A stretch of 35,166 nucleotides of DNA from Candidatus Woesearchaeota archaeon (GCA_023266475.1 JAHFQA010000008.1:1-35166); one strand, 5' to 3'; counted from the stretch's first letter, positions 7,487 to 16,393 are shown. Notes: generated from the sequence alone by a model not told the origin. Translations and numbers: made by a program.

Positions 7487-9700
7487 TTAGGAATGTGAAT
7501 TCTTCAATTTTTCAGTATATCTGCACTTTGGGTAATTTGAACATCCAAAAAATTTCCCATAAATGCTGCTCCTTAAAACAATATCACCCTCCTTGCAGGT
7601 TGGGCATTTTCTTTTAATTTCACCTTTTGCAATCGCTTTTGCGTGTTTCCCAGCTTCACCTTCTACATTTTTGCTAGGGCACTTTGGATTTAGGCAGAAC
7701 TCCAATGGCTGCCTTGATTTTTTTATTGCCAATACCATTGGAAAGCTGCAAACAACGCAGTTTTTCTTTGCTGGCTTTATGAGCGCGTTTTTTGGTATAG
7801 AATATATTGTCTTGCATTCCGGATATTTGTTGCAAGCCGCAAAGCTACCAAATTTTCCACGCCTTATCATTAAATTTCCTTCATTGCATACTGGGCAAAG
7901 TCCAAGAAAAGCCATTTCGTCTTGTGTTTCTCTATTTGCTTTCGAGAGGTCAATTCCAATTTCCTTCTGGTGTTTTTTTAAATCGCCTATTATTTTTGTT
8001 ATCGCCTTTTTTGCGTCTTCTAAAAGAATATCCTTTTTTTGCTTTCCTTCCCTTATATTTTCCATCTCGATCTCAAAATGCCTTGTTAAATCTTCGTCGA
8101 GTATCTTGGGGCAGTGCTTCTCCAGAGTTTCAATTGTTGAAATCCCTAAATTAGTAGCTTCAATCGCTTTGCCTTGTATGTAGCCTCTCTTGAATAAGGT
8201 GTCTATAATTTCTGAGCGCGTTGCCTTGGTTCCAAGATCCCTTTTTTCAAGCTCTTTTATTATAGAAGCAGGAGTGAATCTTTTGGGTGGTTGTGTTTCC
8301 TTGCTTACAAGCTCTATTTTCTTAATGCTTATTTTATCACCTTCCTTTACGTTTGGCAGTTCGATTTCTTCCAACTGCACATATGGTGAATAAAATAAAT
8401 GCCAACCCTTCTCAATAGTTCTTGTCCCTTTTGCGACAAAAATTTCTTCATTGCAATTAATATCTGCTGTCACTGTTTCCCGGACAGCTGGCTTTGCAAA
8501 AGTGGCAAGGAATCTTTTCACTATCAAATCATAAATCTTGGCTTCTCTTTCTTCCAATTCATTGGACATGATGCCAGTCGGGAATATTGCAGGGTGCGCT
8601 GGATCAGTTTTCTTGCCATTATTTGGAGCTAAATTTGATATCTTTAGGATTAATCTTGATAAGTCACTATAAGAATTCTGCTTTGCCAATCCATTCAAAA
8701 TATTTCTATAGCCGATTGATTCAGGATATTGCTGGCTGGATGTTCTTGGATAAGAAATAAAACTTGATGTGTAAAGCTCCTGAGCGATATCAAGAGTTTC
8801 CTTTGGAGAGATGTTGAAGCATCTGTAAGCTTCCACTTGCAACGATGTCAGGTCAAATGGGAAGGGTGGCATCTGGTTGAATTGTTTTCTTTCAATTTTG
8901 TCAACATTGGCTTCCTTTTCATTTTTTGTTTTTTCAATTACCTTATCTGCTTTGTCTTTTTCCCAGAATTTGTCTTCATTGTGCCATGCTGAAACCTCAC
9001 GCCCATTGTGCTGGCCAATTAACTGGATTTGCCAGAATGGTCTTGAAACAAAGGCTTTGATGTTTTTTTCCCTATCGACTATAATCTTTAAGGCTGGGCC
9101 TTGAACTCTTCCAGTTGACATTATCTTGAAGGCACCTGCGCTTTTAATTGCAGATGTTAATGCCCTGCTGTAATTTATTCCGTTGTACCAGTCCAAGAAA
9201 TGCCTTGTTTCCCCGGCTTCTCCTTGACCCCAGTCAAGATGCGGGCTTTTATCTTTATAGGCTTTAACTAAATCTGGTTGTGTCAGAGTGGAAAACTTCA
9301 TCCTGTGAGCATCTTTTTGATTGCAAATATATCTTATAACATTCAACCCTATTACTTCACCTTCCTGGTCATAGTCGCATGCAACTGTAAATGAATCAGC
9401 ATTTTTTGCCAATTTCTTCAAGGTATTAAGATATTTTTTTGTAAACGCAGAACTTTTTGTGGTTTCTGAAACTGGCCTCCATTCTATATCAAAAACAGGG
9501 AATGTCCATCCTTTCTTTTCTTTTTCTGCCAATCCATATAAGTGGCCGACGGCGCAGGCCACTACAATATCCATTTTGCCGTGTGTTAATTTGTAATATG
9601 GCACTCCTTGATAATTCTCCTTAATTGACTTTCCGTCTGCCAGCGCTTCAGCTATTTTTTTTGCAGCTGCGGGCTTTTCAGTTATGATTAATTCATACAT
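7487..9700 (-). CDS. topA: DNA topoisomerase I (type IA)
   Basis: 737 aa. The TOPRIM domain begins ELIITEKPAAAKKIAEAL (catalytic Glu8) and has the acidic motif CDYDQEGEVIG (108-118). The active-site tyrosine is Tyr317 in SFISYPRTSSQQYP. The C-terminus has three Cys-rich zinc ribbons: CPVC with CNKYPEC, CVVC with CLNPKC, and CPTC with CSNYPKC, of the usual topoisomerase kind. The enzyme relaxes negatively supercoiled DNA by transient single-strand cleavage. A TTTAAATAA tract about 20-25 nt before the ATG suggests a leaderless transcript. It stands alone between the surface-protein operon and nadX, all leftward. Length and motifs are normal and the assignment is secure. Confidence 0.97.
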   Translation of the reverse strand: MYELIITEKPAAAKKIAEALADGKSIKENYQGVPYYKLTHGKMDIVVACAVGHLYGLAEKEKKGWTFPVFDIEWRPVSETTKSSAFTKKYLNTLKKLAKNADSFTVACDYDQEGEVIGLNVIRYICNQKDAHRMKFSTLTQPDLVKAYKDKSPHLDWGQGEAGETRHFLDWYNGINYSRALTSAIKSAGAFKIMSTGRVQGPALKIIVDREKNIKAFVSRPFWQIQLIGQHNGREVSAWHNEDKFWEKDKADKVIEKTKNEKEANVDKIERKQFNQMPPFPFDLTSLQVEAYRCFNISPKETLDIAQELYTSSFISYPRTSSQQYPESIGYRNILNGLAKQNSYSDLSRLILKISNLAPNNGKKTDPAHPAIFPTGIMSNELEEREAKIYDLIVKRFLATFAKPAVRETVTADINCNEEIFVAKGTRTIEKGWHLFYSPYVQLEEIELPNVKEGDKISIKKIELVSKETQPPKRFTPASIIKELEKRDLGTKATRSEIIDTLFKRGYIQGKAIEATNLGISTIETLEKHCPKILDEDLTRHFEIEMENIREGKQKKDILLEDAKKAITKIIGDLKKHQKEIGIDLSKANRETQDEMAFLGLCPVCNEGNLMIRRGKFGSFAACNKYPECKTIYSIPKNALIKPAKKNCVVCSFPMVLAIKKSRQPLEFCLNPKCPSKNVEGEAGKHAKAIAKGEIKRKCPTCKEGDIVLRSSIYGKFFGCSNYPKCRYTEKLKNSHS

Positions 9701-9761
9701 AATCTATAGAATTTGCTGGATTATTTAAAAAATTATTGAAAATCGATAAGTCACAGATTTT

Positions 9762-10553
9762 TTAGCTACCAATTTTAATATTATTTTTTATGTTTTTTAT
9801 CGTCTGTATTGCACTTAAAACTGCCAGATGGCTTGTTCTTGGATTTTTGCTCGGGAGATTTTGGGTTATTGCGGATATTTTTCCAAAATCACCTGTAGCT
9901 ATTATCTCATGAGTGTTGAATTTTGTATTTGGGTCTGCTATAATTTTAATAGTTATATTTTCGAATTTTGAAGCAAGGAATAATGTTGCAGCAACATTTA
10001 TATTCTGCGGAAATCCATCTACGGCATCTACTAGATTGCCGTAAAAAATCAGGATTTTTTTATTTGTTTTATTTAATTTTATATTGTTTTTAATAATAAA
10101 AGGAGCGCCTTCAAGACTCTTAACTGTTTTTGTTGTTGTTAATGTTAACGATTTTATTCTTCCTGAAACAGACTTTATAGCATCCAGGCCGGAAATTGCC
10201 CCTGAAGGCAGCAAAATTTCACAATTTTTTACTCCATTAATCAAATTTAAATTTTGAATTAAGCCTCCGGTGCTCATTATCAGCAGCTTTTTGTTTTTCT
10301 TATCCAAGTTTTTATTTTGCAATAATTTTTGAATGATATCTTTGCTTGCAGATTCTATGATTAAATCAGAATTTTGTATCAAATCATCTAAGCTCATTAA
10401 CTCGGGTTTATTGATTTTTAATTTTTTAATTAGAATATGTGCTTTGCTCTTGTTTGTATCATTTAATCCAATTAGCTTAAAGTCCTTACCTTTATCAATA
10501 AACTGAGCTATTTCTGTTCCAATAAATCCGCAACCAATAATGCCTACATTCAT
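9762..10553 (-). CDS. nadX: L-aspartate dehydrogenase
   Basis: 263 aa from ATG 10553-10551. This start gives MNVGIIGCGFIGTEIAQF, a Rossmann motif right at the N-terminus, and overlaps the nadC stop by ATGA. The frame runs 25 codons further upstream inside nadC, but that extension looks spurious. Other family motifs are STGGLI, LPSGAISGLDAI, DGFPQNINVAATL and the region with His in THEIIATGDFG. The enzyme oxidises L-aspartate to iminoaspartate with NAD(P)+, replacing NadB in de novo NAD synthesis. NadX is common in archaea. It is the third gene of the nadA-nadC-nadX operon, which makes the assignment strong. Confidence 0.92.
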   Translation of the reverse strand: MNVGIIGCGFIGTEIAQFIDKGKDFKLIGLNDTNKSKAHILIKKLKINKPELMSLDDLIQNSDLIIESASKDIIQKLLQNKNLDKKNKKLLIMSTGGLIQNLNLINGVKNCEILLPSGAISGLDAIKSVSGRIKSLTLTTTKTVKSLEGAPFIIKNNIKLNKTNKKILIFYGNLVDAVDGFPQNINVAATLFLASKFENITIKIIADPNTKFNTHEIIATGDFGKISAITQNLPSKNPRTSHLAVLSAIQTIKNIKNNIKIGS

Positions 10554-11473
10554 TCTATTTCTAATGACATATTTAGTATTTTGGCAGAATTTGTCAAACA
10601 GCCCAATGAAATTATGTCTGCACCACATTCCTTATAATCCCCAATGTTGCCTGGGGCTATATTGCCGGAAGCTTCCAACAAAACTTGCTCATATAGATTT
10701 TGCCCTTTTAATTCTTTGACAATGGATTTTACAACTTGAGCATTTATTTTATCAAGCATAATTGCGAACAAACTTTTTCTTTTGTTATAATTCTTTTTCA
10801 GTTTTTGGATACTTTTTGCTGCTGTTATTGCCTGATTTTCGTTTTCCACTTCAATCTCAACAAATTTTGACTTATTATTGATACGGCGCAATATTTCTTC
10901 GATGTTGTAATCTAATATTTTCAAATGGTTGTCTTTTATAATAATTCCATCGCTTAAACCAAGCCTGTGAGTTAATCCCCCGCCTAGGCTGACAGCTTTT
11001 TTATCAATTCTCCCCCATAAAGTCTTTCTTGTAGCTGCAATCTTAATTCTGTTGTCTAGCCTGCTTAGCAAGAAATTTGTTTGTGTTGCAATTCCGCTCA
11101 TTCTCTGAAGTAAATTCGTATTAATCCTTTCCCTTTCAAGAATTTTTCTTGCATTGCCTTCTATATTAATTATCAAATCATTTTTTTCTATTTTCTCGCC
11201 ATCATACCTAAATGATTTTATTTTCAAATCCTTATTCAATAATCTAAACTCTTCCAGTCCGGCAAGAATTCCATTTTCCTTTGCAACAATAACGGCAGAA
11301 ATATCTTGATTTTTCTTAATTAATGAATTTGTAGTTAAATCGGCTTTTCCCAAGTCAGTTTTTAAAAGTATAGTTTGAAGTTTTAAAACAAAGTCACTGT
11401 AGGATTTATTCTTGATATTTATTTCCTTGCTTCTATCCCAGAACTCCAAAACCAGCGATTCTCTAAGCTGCAT
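10550..11473 (-). CDS. nadC: Nicotinate-nucleotide pyrophosphorylase (quinolinate phosphoribosyltransferase)
   Basis: 307 aa. The typical NadC features are LLQRMSGIATQT, TRKTLWGRIDKKAVSLGGG (substrate-binding Arg/Lys), HRLGLSDGIIIKDNH and the C-terminal EASGNIAPGNIGDYKECGAD. It turns quinolinate and PRPP into nicotinate mononucleotide, CO2 and pyrophosphate. The start lies inside the end of nadA (11-nt overlap), and its TGA overlaps the nadX ATG, so the three genes are tightly coupled. The substrate-binding residues are present. Confidence 0.96.
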   Translation of the reverse strand: MQLRESLVLEFWDRSKEINIKNKSYSDFVLKLQTILLKTDLGKADLTTNSLIKKNQDISAVIVAKENGILAGLEEFRLLNKDLKIKSFRYDGEKIEKNDLIINIEGNARKILERERINTNLLQRMSGIATQTNFLLSRLDNRIKIAATRKTLWGRIDKKAVSLGGGLTHRLGLSDGIIIKDNHLKILDYNIEEILRRINNKSKFVEIEVENENQAITAAKSIQKLKKNYNKRKSLFAIMLDKINAQVVKSIVKELKGQNLYEQVLLEASGNIAPGNIGDYKECGADIISLGCLTNSAKILNMSLEIE

Positions 11474-12410
11474 TTTTTGATATTTCTAGCATCCTATCTA
11501 TTGCTTTGCGTGCATTGATTATTATGTGTTCCGGTAGTTTTATTTCATGAATGTCTTGCACTAATGACTTTACTACAAGCGGCAATGTTGTTGATTTCAT
11601 GTAGGGGCATATGTTGCAAAATGACAAAAAGTTCTTTTCCGGCACATCTTGCCTTAGCTTATCTGTCATTCCGCATTCAGTTACAACTATAAAATCCTTT
11701 GAGCCATCCGACTTTGCGAATTTTGCCATGCCTCCAGTCCCGCATACATGGTCTGAAAGTTTCAGCAATTCCTCTTTGCATTCAGGATGCGCAATAACCT
11801 TTGCATCAGGATATTTTTGCTTGAATTCCATTAATGTGTCTGCATCTAATTTGTCGTGCACAAAGCAGTAGCCGTCCCATAAGACGACTTCTTTTTTCGT
11901 GTGCTGCTGCACATACTTTCCAAGATTTTTGTCTGGAAGGAATATCACTCTTTTATGCGGAAGTGAATTGACAACCTCAACAGCATTTGCAGAAGTGCAG
12001 CAGATATCTGATATTGCCTTGACTTCTGCTGAAGTATTTACGTAGCTTACAACAGCTGCATCAGGATATTTATTCTTGATTGCCATTAATTTTTCAACAG
12101 TTGCCATATCTGCCAAAGAGCAGCCTGCGTCAAGTGTGGGCAAAAGCACTGTTTTTTTGGGGCTTAAGACCTTTGCAGTTTCTGCCATAAACCTGACTCC
12201 GCAGAATAGAATTATATCAGCATCTGTTTCAGCGGCTTTAATAGATAGGCCAAGAGAATCTCCAATATAGTCAGCTATCCTGAACATTTCCGGCCTTTGG
12301 TAGTTGTGAACAAGAATTACAGCGTTCCTCTGCTTCTTAAGCTCTAAAACCAATTGTATGAGCTTTTCAGAATCAGACAAAATACTCTGGCTAATTAATT
12401 TCTGTTCCAT
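11463..12410 (-). CDS. nadA: Quinolinate synthase A
   Basis: 315 aa. Motifs include ILVHNYQRPEMFRIADYIGD, ILFCGVRFMAETAK, TLDAGCSLADM, VCGTGGMAKF and FCNICPYMK. The three conserved cysteines that ligate the [4Fe-4S] cluster are in the DAGC, VCGTGG and CNIC regions. It condenses iminoaspartate with dihydroxyacetone phosphate to quinolinate. It is the first gene of the leftward nad operon. A TATA-like TATTTATATT (12440-12431) about 27 nt before the ATG suggests a leaderless transcript. It faces an NAD-kinase-like/HTH gene across 131 bp. Confidence 0.97.
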   Translation of the reverse strand: MEQKLISQSILSDSEKLIQLVLELKKQRNAVILVHNYQRPEMFRIADYIGDSLGLSIKAAETDADIILFCGVRFMAETAKVLSPKKTVLLPTLDAGCSLADMATVEKLMAIKNKYPDAAVVSYVNTSAEVKAISDICCTSANAVEVVNSLPHKRVIFLPDKNLGKYVQQHTKKEVVLWDGYCFVHDKLDADTLMEFKQKYPDAKVIAHPECKEELLKLSDHVCGTGGMAKFAKSDGSKDFIVVTECGMTDKLRQDVPEKNFLSFCNICPYMKSTTLPLVVKSLVQDIHEIKLPEHIIINARKAIDRMLEISKNAA

Positions 12411-12430
12411 TCATTTAAGCTAAAAACTTG

Positions 12431-12533
12431 AATATAAATAATTATTTAATCAGGCAACAAAATTAAAAGAGAAGTAAAATAGCGGCAAAATTTGCCTATA
12501 AATAGAAAAATATATTAATTAGCTTATATTGCC
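12431..12533. promoter_or_regulatory. Divergent nadA / NAD-kinase-like promoter with inverted repeat
   Basis: A perfect 6+1+6 dyad GGCAAA-A-TTTGCC lies at 12484-12496. A GGCAA half-site (12453-12457) is next to the leftward TATA tract (12431-12440), and a TTGCC half-site (12529-12533) lies between the rightward TATA-like TATATTAA (12511-12518) and its ATG at 12542. Both genes appear leaderless. The placement fits one regulator controlling both directions; the facing winged-helix fusion is the obvious candidate. Confidence 0.55.
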
Positions 12534-12541
12534 TTTATCGT

Positions 12542-13555
12542 ATGTATTTTATAACATCCAAGCCTGACAGGGAATCGCTCGAACTTGCAAAAAATGTAGT
12601 AGGCTTTTTGAGAGAAAGCAAAGTAAAATATGCATTAGGCAAAAATATTCCAATAACTGGAAATAAGAAAGAATTAAATGAATTTGATTGCGAGCTCTTG
12701 GTTGCTGTAGGCGACGACAGGTTTATACTTGAAACATTCAGAAAGCTGGACAAGAAACAAATACCGCTTTTTGCAATTTCTCCCAACCAAAGCTTTCTGG
12801 CACAGGCGAATTCCACAAATTTCAAGTACTATATCAGCCTGATAAAAAGAAATAAGTATGAAATATCAAAGAGGTCAAGGCTTGCTGCCAGCTTTAATGA
12901 GGCTTCAAGCCCCATAGCACTCAATGATATTGGCTTGTTCTCATATAAAAGCGCATCATTGCTCAAATATAATTTGATATTAAATGATAATATATTTTGG
13001 AAAGATATGGGAGATGGGTTAGTTGTTGCCACGCCAACAGGAAGCACTGGCTATTCTTTGTCTGCCGGCGGCCCAATAATTCTGGATGAGCCAAACATCT
13101 TAACTTTAACACCTATTTCTTCGATGGAAAAACATTCATCTATAGTTATATCTGATAAAACAAAAATAAAGATAGATGGCATTGAAGGCTATAATCCTAT
13201 TCTGATAGTAGATGGGGAAGTGAGAATTCCTGTTAAATCAAGGGAAATTCTTATAGAAAAATCACCTTATAATGCAAATTTTATTGTGTTTTCCAAGGAA
13301 TATTCTTTGGAAAGCAGATTGAAGAAAAGATCTGTTAAAGTAAATATTAATAAGCTTAGAGATTTGCCGGCAAGCTCAAAGCTTATATACAAAATTCTGC
13401 AGCATGAGAGCAGCATGACGCAAAAGGAAATTATAAACGCGTCTTTGCTTCCAGATAGGACGGTTAGATATTCTATTGAAGTGTTATTGAGGAAAGGGCT
13501 GATATCAAGCCAGCCACATTTTAGCGACGCAAGGCAAGCAGTTTACAGCGTTTGA
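12542..13555 (+). CDS. NAD-kinase-like domain fused to a C-terminal winged helix
   Basis: 337 aa. Residues 1-265 are NAD kinase-like: ALNDIGLF (126-133) and GDGLVVATPTGSTGYSLSAG (157-176) are the NAD-binding and substrate motifs. The nucleotide-binding GGDGT motif is altered to VGDDR (56-60), the following G-N/GFLT segment to ISPNQSFLAQ, and the usual N-E to N-D. Residues about 275-332 form a winged helix (MTQKEIINASLLPDRTVRYS, then LLRKGLISSQ). Ordinary NAD kinases are about 250-300 aa and lack this tail. It faces the nad operon across a dyad. Either it is a kinase with a regulatory tail, or a catalytically weak NAD(P) sensor that acts as transcription factor (inference). Domain assignment is strong, function is open. 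Confidence 0.85.
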   Translation: MYFITSKPDRESLELAKNVVGFLRESKVKYALGKNIPITGNKKELNEFDCELLVAVGDDRFILETFRKLDKKQIPLFAISPNQSFLAQANSTNFKYYISLIKRNKYEISKRSRLAASFNEASSPIALNDIGLFSYKSASLLKYNLILNDNIFWKDMGDGLVVATPTGSTGYSLSAGGPIILDEPNILTLTPISSMEKHSSIVISDKTKIKIDGIEGYNPILIVDGEVRIPVKSREILIEKSPYNANFIVFSKEYSLESRLKKRSVKVNINKLRDLPASSKLIYKILQHESSMTQKEIINASLLPDRTVRYSIEVLLRKGLISSQPHFSDARQAVYSV

Positions 13556-13595
13556 AAGCAATAAAATTAAAAATTGATGACAATTTCTATAAGTT

Positions 13596-14630
13596 ATGTA
13601 CGATGAAGTAATAAAAAAAATTCTTGAGACTGTTGATGGGAATTTTCTGAGCGCAAATTATCCAAAGTTTTCAGGAGAAGGCTACAGGGCATATAAGATT
13701 GATTCAAAGAATTTTCATGAAATCAAAAACATTGATTCAAATCAAAAAATTGTTTTTGTTGACGGTGGTAATGCAGAAATTATAGGTGCCAAAAATTTTT
13801 CTTTAAGCCTGATAAGGGTTGGCTATGTTATATATCAAGGAGTTGAAAAAATATCAGCTAAGAAATTTGAAGTTCTTGCCTTTGTACAAGCTATAAGCCA
13901 AAATAATGAAATATATTACAAGGCGACTTTTTTTACCGCTAATAGCCGCATAAAGCTGGAGGAAATGTCTTTCAGCTCTTTTGACCATACGCTAATGAAT
14001 GGGATGAACAGGGCAGAAATCGGCAGTGTTGCAACTGCGATAAGAAGATTTGCTGAGCTTAAGATTGCAAAACTAGCGAGTGACGAGAAAATTGCTGACA
14101 TTATAGTCTTAGACGGAAGTATTCAGGTGACTTTGACTGATGAAAATAAGCACTTAAACAAGCTTTACGAATCGTGCAGCAAAAATAACGTCGTATTGGC
14201 AGCCTTAAGCAAGACCACTTCCTTATTCACGGACAATGGAAATTTATTAAGTGCTGTATTGGTAAATTTAGGCAGAATTCCAACATGGTTTTACTATCCA
14301 ATTGTTGAAATAAATAGCCAAAACTATAAAGCTGAAATGTTTTTTGCTAAGCTCCATAAAAATTCTAGGCACGTTTTCAAAATTGAATTTTTTAAAGATC
14401 AGAAAGCAAAAGCAGAAGAATCGATAAATTTGCTTGCAAAAAACTGCGTAGATCCTATTTTCATTGGCTATCCTTATGGATTAGTTGAAGCTGATAGAAT
14501 TGCGAGGATCAGCAATCAGGAAAGAGAATCATTAAGAACTATTTTCTTGGTAAAATTAAGAAATAATAATATTGAGAAATATTTAAATTCTTCGAATGCG
14601 CATGAAATTCTTGATAGCATAAGTTTCTGA
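13596..14630 (+). CDS. NurA-domain nuclease
   Basis: 344 aa. NurA features include IVFVDGGNAEIIG (first catalytic Asp), IVLDGSIQVTLTDEN (second Asp region), and a late FIGYPYGLVEADRIARISN segment. NurA is a 5'-3' nuclease that works with the HerA translocase in DNA end resection. The herA, mre11 and rad50 genes usually found nearby are not in this window. It starts 40 nt after the NAD-kinase-like gene on the same strand and may share its transcript. Confidence 0.8.
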   Translation: MYDEVIKKILETVDGNFLSANYPKFSGEGYRAYKIDSKNFHEIKNIDSNQKIVFVDGGNAEIIGAKNFSLSLIRVGYVIYQGVEKISAKKFEVLAFVQAISQNNEIYYKATFFTANSRIKLEEMSFSSFDHTLMNGMNRAEIGSVATAIRRFAELKIAKLASDEKIADIIVLDGSIQVTLTDENKHLNKLYESCSKNNVVLAALSKTTSLFTDNGNLLSAVLVNLGRIPTWFYYPIVEINSQNYKAEMFFAKLHKNSRHVFKIEFFKDQKAKAEESINLLAKNCVDPIFIGYPYGLVEADRIARISNQERESLRTIFLVKLRNNNIEKYLNSSNAHEILDSISF

Positions 14631-14755
14631 TAATCTCAATAACAATCTTGCCGCACTAGCCAAATATCCTAAGCTCCTTTTAATATATCAATGAATATAC
14701 AATTTTAAAATCAAAAACAAAAAACTATATATACTGCTGATTCAAGAAAAGGCGT

Positions 14756-15742
14756 ATGTATGATGTAATAACAGTCGGTAGTGCCACTATAGATGTTTTT
14801 GCTAGGACAAAATTTTCTGAGCTAATTAAGGTAATAGACCCAAAAGGGGAGAAAGATTTTCTGGCATTTCCGAGCGGCTCCAAAATCCTAATTGACGAGC
14901 TTGAATTTTCAACCGGCGGCGGAGGCACAAACACAGCTGTTGCACTAGCAAGGCTCGGACACAGGGTTGCTTTCCTAGGAAAGCTTGGCTTTGGGACAAA
15001 CTCAGATTTTATCATTAACAATCTTAAGAATGAAAAAGTTAATTTGCTTTGTGTGCGAGGCAAGGGACATACTGGCTATTCCGTTATTCTTGATACTTTG
15101 GAGCATGACAGGACAATTTTGACACATAAGGGAATAAATGACGAACTTAGGCACACGGAAGTTCCGTATAAGAAGCTTAAAACAAAATGGTTTTATTTCT
15201 CAGCAATGATGGGGGAGTCATTTCACACGCTTGAGAGGCTTGCAGAATTTGCTCAGCAAAACAAAATTAAAGTTTCTTTTAATCCCAGCACATACCTTGC
15301 TGAAAAAGGAGGCAGGCACTTAAGGCATATTATAAATGCAACGGAACTTTTGGTATTAAACAAGGAAGAGGCGGGCTTGCTCGTGGGCAGCGATACGATG
15401 GAAGGATTATTGTTTAAGCTAAAGGGGCTTGGGCCAAAAATTGTCGTGATTACTGATGGAAAAAATAAACTTTTTGTCATTGATGATTCATACATCTACA
15501 GTGCATTTCCACCGCCTGTAAAGATTGTTGATGCAACTGGTGCAGGAGACGCTTTTGCCGCATCATTCCTGTCCGGAATTATGAGAAGGAATGATATCGA
15601 GTTTGCAATAAAGCTCGGGATTGCAAATGCGCAGTCAGTTGTTTCACATTATGGTGCTAAGGATATTCTTTTGACATTTAAGGAAGCAATGAAAGGCGTG
15701 AAAAAGATTAAAGTCAAAATACATAAGAAGAAAATTAAGTAA
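14756..15742 (+). CDS. PfkB/ribokinase-family sugar kinase
   Basis: 328 aa. The N-terminal PfkB signature is FSTGGGGTNTAVALARLG followed by FLGKLGFG. The C-terminal signature VDATGAGDAFAASFLSG carries the anion hole and catalytic Asp. It is a soluble kinase phosphorylating a sugar, nucleoside or sugar phosphate; the substrate cannot be read from the sequence. A TATA-like CTATATATA (14725-14733) about 28 nt before the ATG points to a leaderless mRNA. It is separate from the NurA gene by 125 nt. Confidence 0.9.
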   Translation: MYDVITVGSATIDVFARTKFSELIKVIDPKGEKDFLAFPSGSKILIDELEFSTGGGGTNTAVALARLGHRVAFLGKLGFGTNSDFIINNLKNEKVNLLCVRGKGHTGYSVILDTLEHDRTILTHKGINDELRHTEVPYKKLKTKWFYFSAMMGESFHTLERLAEFAQQNKIKVSFNPSTYLAEKGGRHLRHIINATELLVLNKEEAGLLVGSDTMEGLLFKLKGLGPKIVVITDGKNKLFVIDDSYIYSAFPPPVKIVDATGAGDAFAASFLSGIMRRNDIEFAIKLGIANAQSVVSHYGAKDILLTFKEAMKGVKKIKVKIHKKKIK

Positions 15743-15751
15743 AATCATAAT

Positions 15752-16060
15752 TCAATCCAGAGAGACCAAAACATCATTTCCCTCTACTTTTACTTGATAG
15801 GATTGAACCTTTGCAGTCGGCATTACAGGATTTACTCCAGTCCTGACATTGAACTGCCAGCCATGCCAGGGGCACGTCACGACATCACCTTCAAGAAAGC
15901 CTTCTCCTAAAGGACCGCCTCTGTGCAAGCATGTGTTGCTAATTGCAAAAAATTGGCCTTCTACATTGAACAAAGCAACATCTGTTCCGTTAACGCTGAC
16001 TACCTTGTTTTCTCCTGGCTTCAGATCACTAGATGAGGCAACTTTTGTAAAATTTGGCAT
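15752..16060 (-). CDS. Rieske-type [2Fe-2S] ferredoxin
   Basis: 102 aa. Cluster ligands are C44 and H46 in CLHRGG and C63 and H66 in CPWHGW. No signal peptide or TM segment is present, so it is a soluble NirD/dioxygenase-ferredoxin-like electron carrier rather than a bc1 subunit. It converges with the PfkB kinase gene (9 nt apart) and has no oxygenase or reductase partner nearby, so its partner is unknown. Confidence 0.93.
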   Translation of the reverse strand: MPNFTKVASSSDLKPGENKVVSVNGTDVALFNVEGQFFAISNTCLHRGGPLGEGFLEGDVVTCPWHGWQFNVRTGVNPVMPTAKVQSYQVKVEGNDVLVSLD

Positions 16061-16231
16061 TTAATTCACCCAACTAAAAGCAATTAGTTATTGTATTTAA
16101 ATGTTTTCTTGAAACACTGATTTTATTTAATATTTTTATCATTTCATTGTTTAATCTTTATTGATTTTGCTATAATTGGCTAGGCAAGTAGCACCACATA
16201 AAATAACCAGGAATTTATTTAATTGAAACAA

Positions 16232-16372
16232 CGGAATTCCACCAATTCTTTGAATGGTGGAGTGAGTAGTGCTCAAAAACCACACATCAGATGGTGTAAT
16301 TCCGAGCATCAAAAACCACTGGCTTATTATCAATAATGCAAACATGCCACCCATCTCTGATGGGTGGTTTTT
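16232..16372 (+). ncRNA. Structured non-coding element with junction fold and terminator hairpin
   Basis: CGGAATT (16232-16238) pairs with AATTCCG (16298-16304). Inside are a hairpin CCACCAATTC-TTT-GAATGGTGG (16239-16260) and a weaker one ACACAT-CAG-ATGGTGT (16282-16297), giving a three-way junction. TGCTC (16270-16274) could pair instead with GAGCA (16304-16308). TCAAAAACCA occurs at 16273 and 16309, and its complement follows the last hairpin. A strong hairpin plus T5 ends the element. It could be a small RNA, a leader element of ppsA, or a remnant end of a transposon. A 67-codon leftward frame here is not convincing. Confidence 0.4.
16347..16372 (+). terminator. Hairpin terminator
   Basis: CCACCCATC-TCT-GATGGGTGG is a perfect 9-bp stem with a 3-nt loop, followed directly by five T. 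It has the form of an intrinsic terminator for rightward transcription and lies about 125 bp before the ppsA TATA box. Confidence 0.5.
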
Positions 16373-16393
16373 GACAAATGTTCAATGAAAGCG

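Noticed and set aside
7563-8183. Long frames on the plus strand opposite topA
   Set aside because: They are shadows of the topoisomerase gene, with no protein-like features of their own.
10554-10628. Longer start for nadX, 25 codons upstream
   Set aside because: The extra residues lie inside nadC, resemble no NadX N-terminus, and the ATG at 10553 gives a Rossmann motif at once and an ATGA overlap.
13596-14630. A HerA-NurA end-resection operon
   Set aside because: Only the NurA-like gene is present; the neighbours are a NAD-kinase-like protein and a sugar kinase, so no operon can be claimed.
16151-16354. A 67-codon leftward frame between the Rieske gene and ppsA
   Set aside because: It runs through the hairpin cluster, has no ribosome site or recognisable domain, and its sequence is explained by the inverted repeats.
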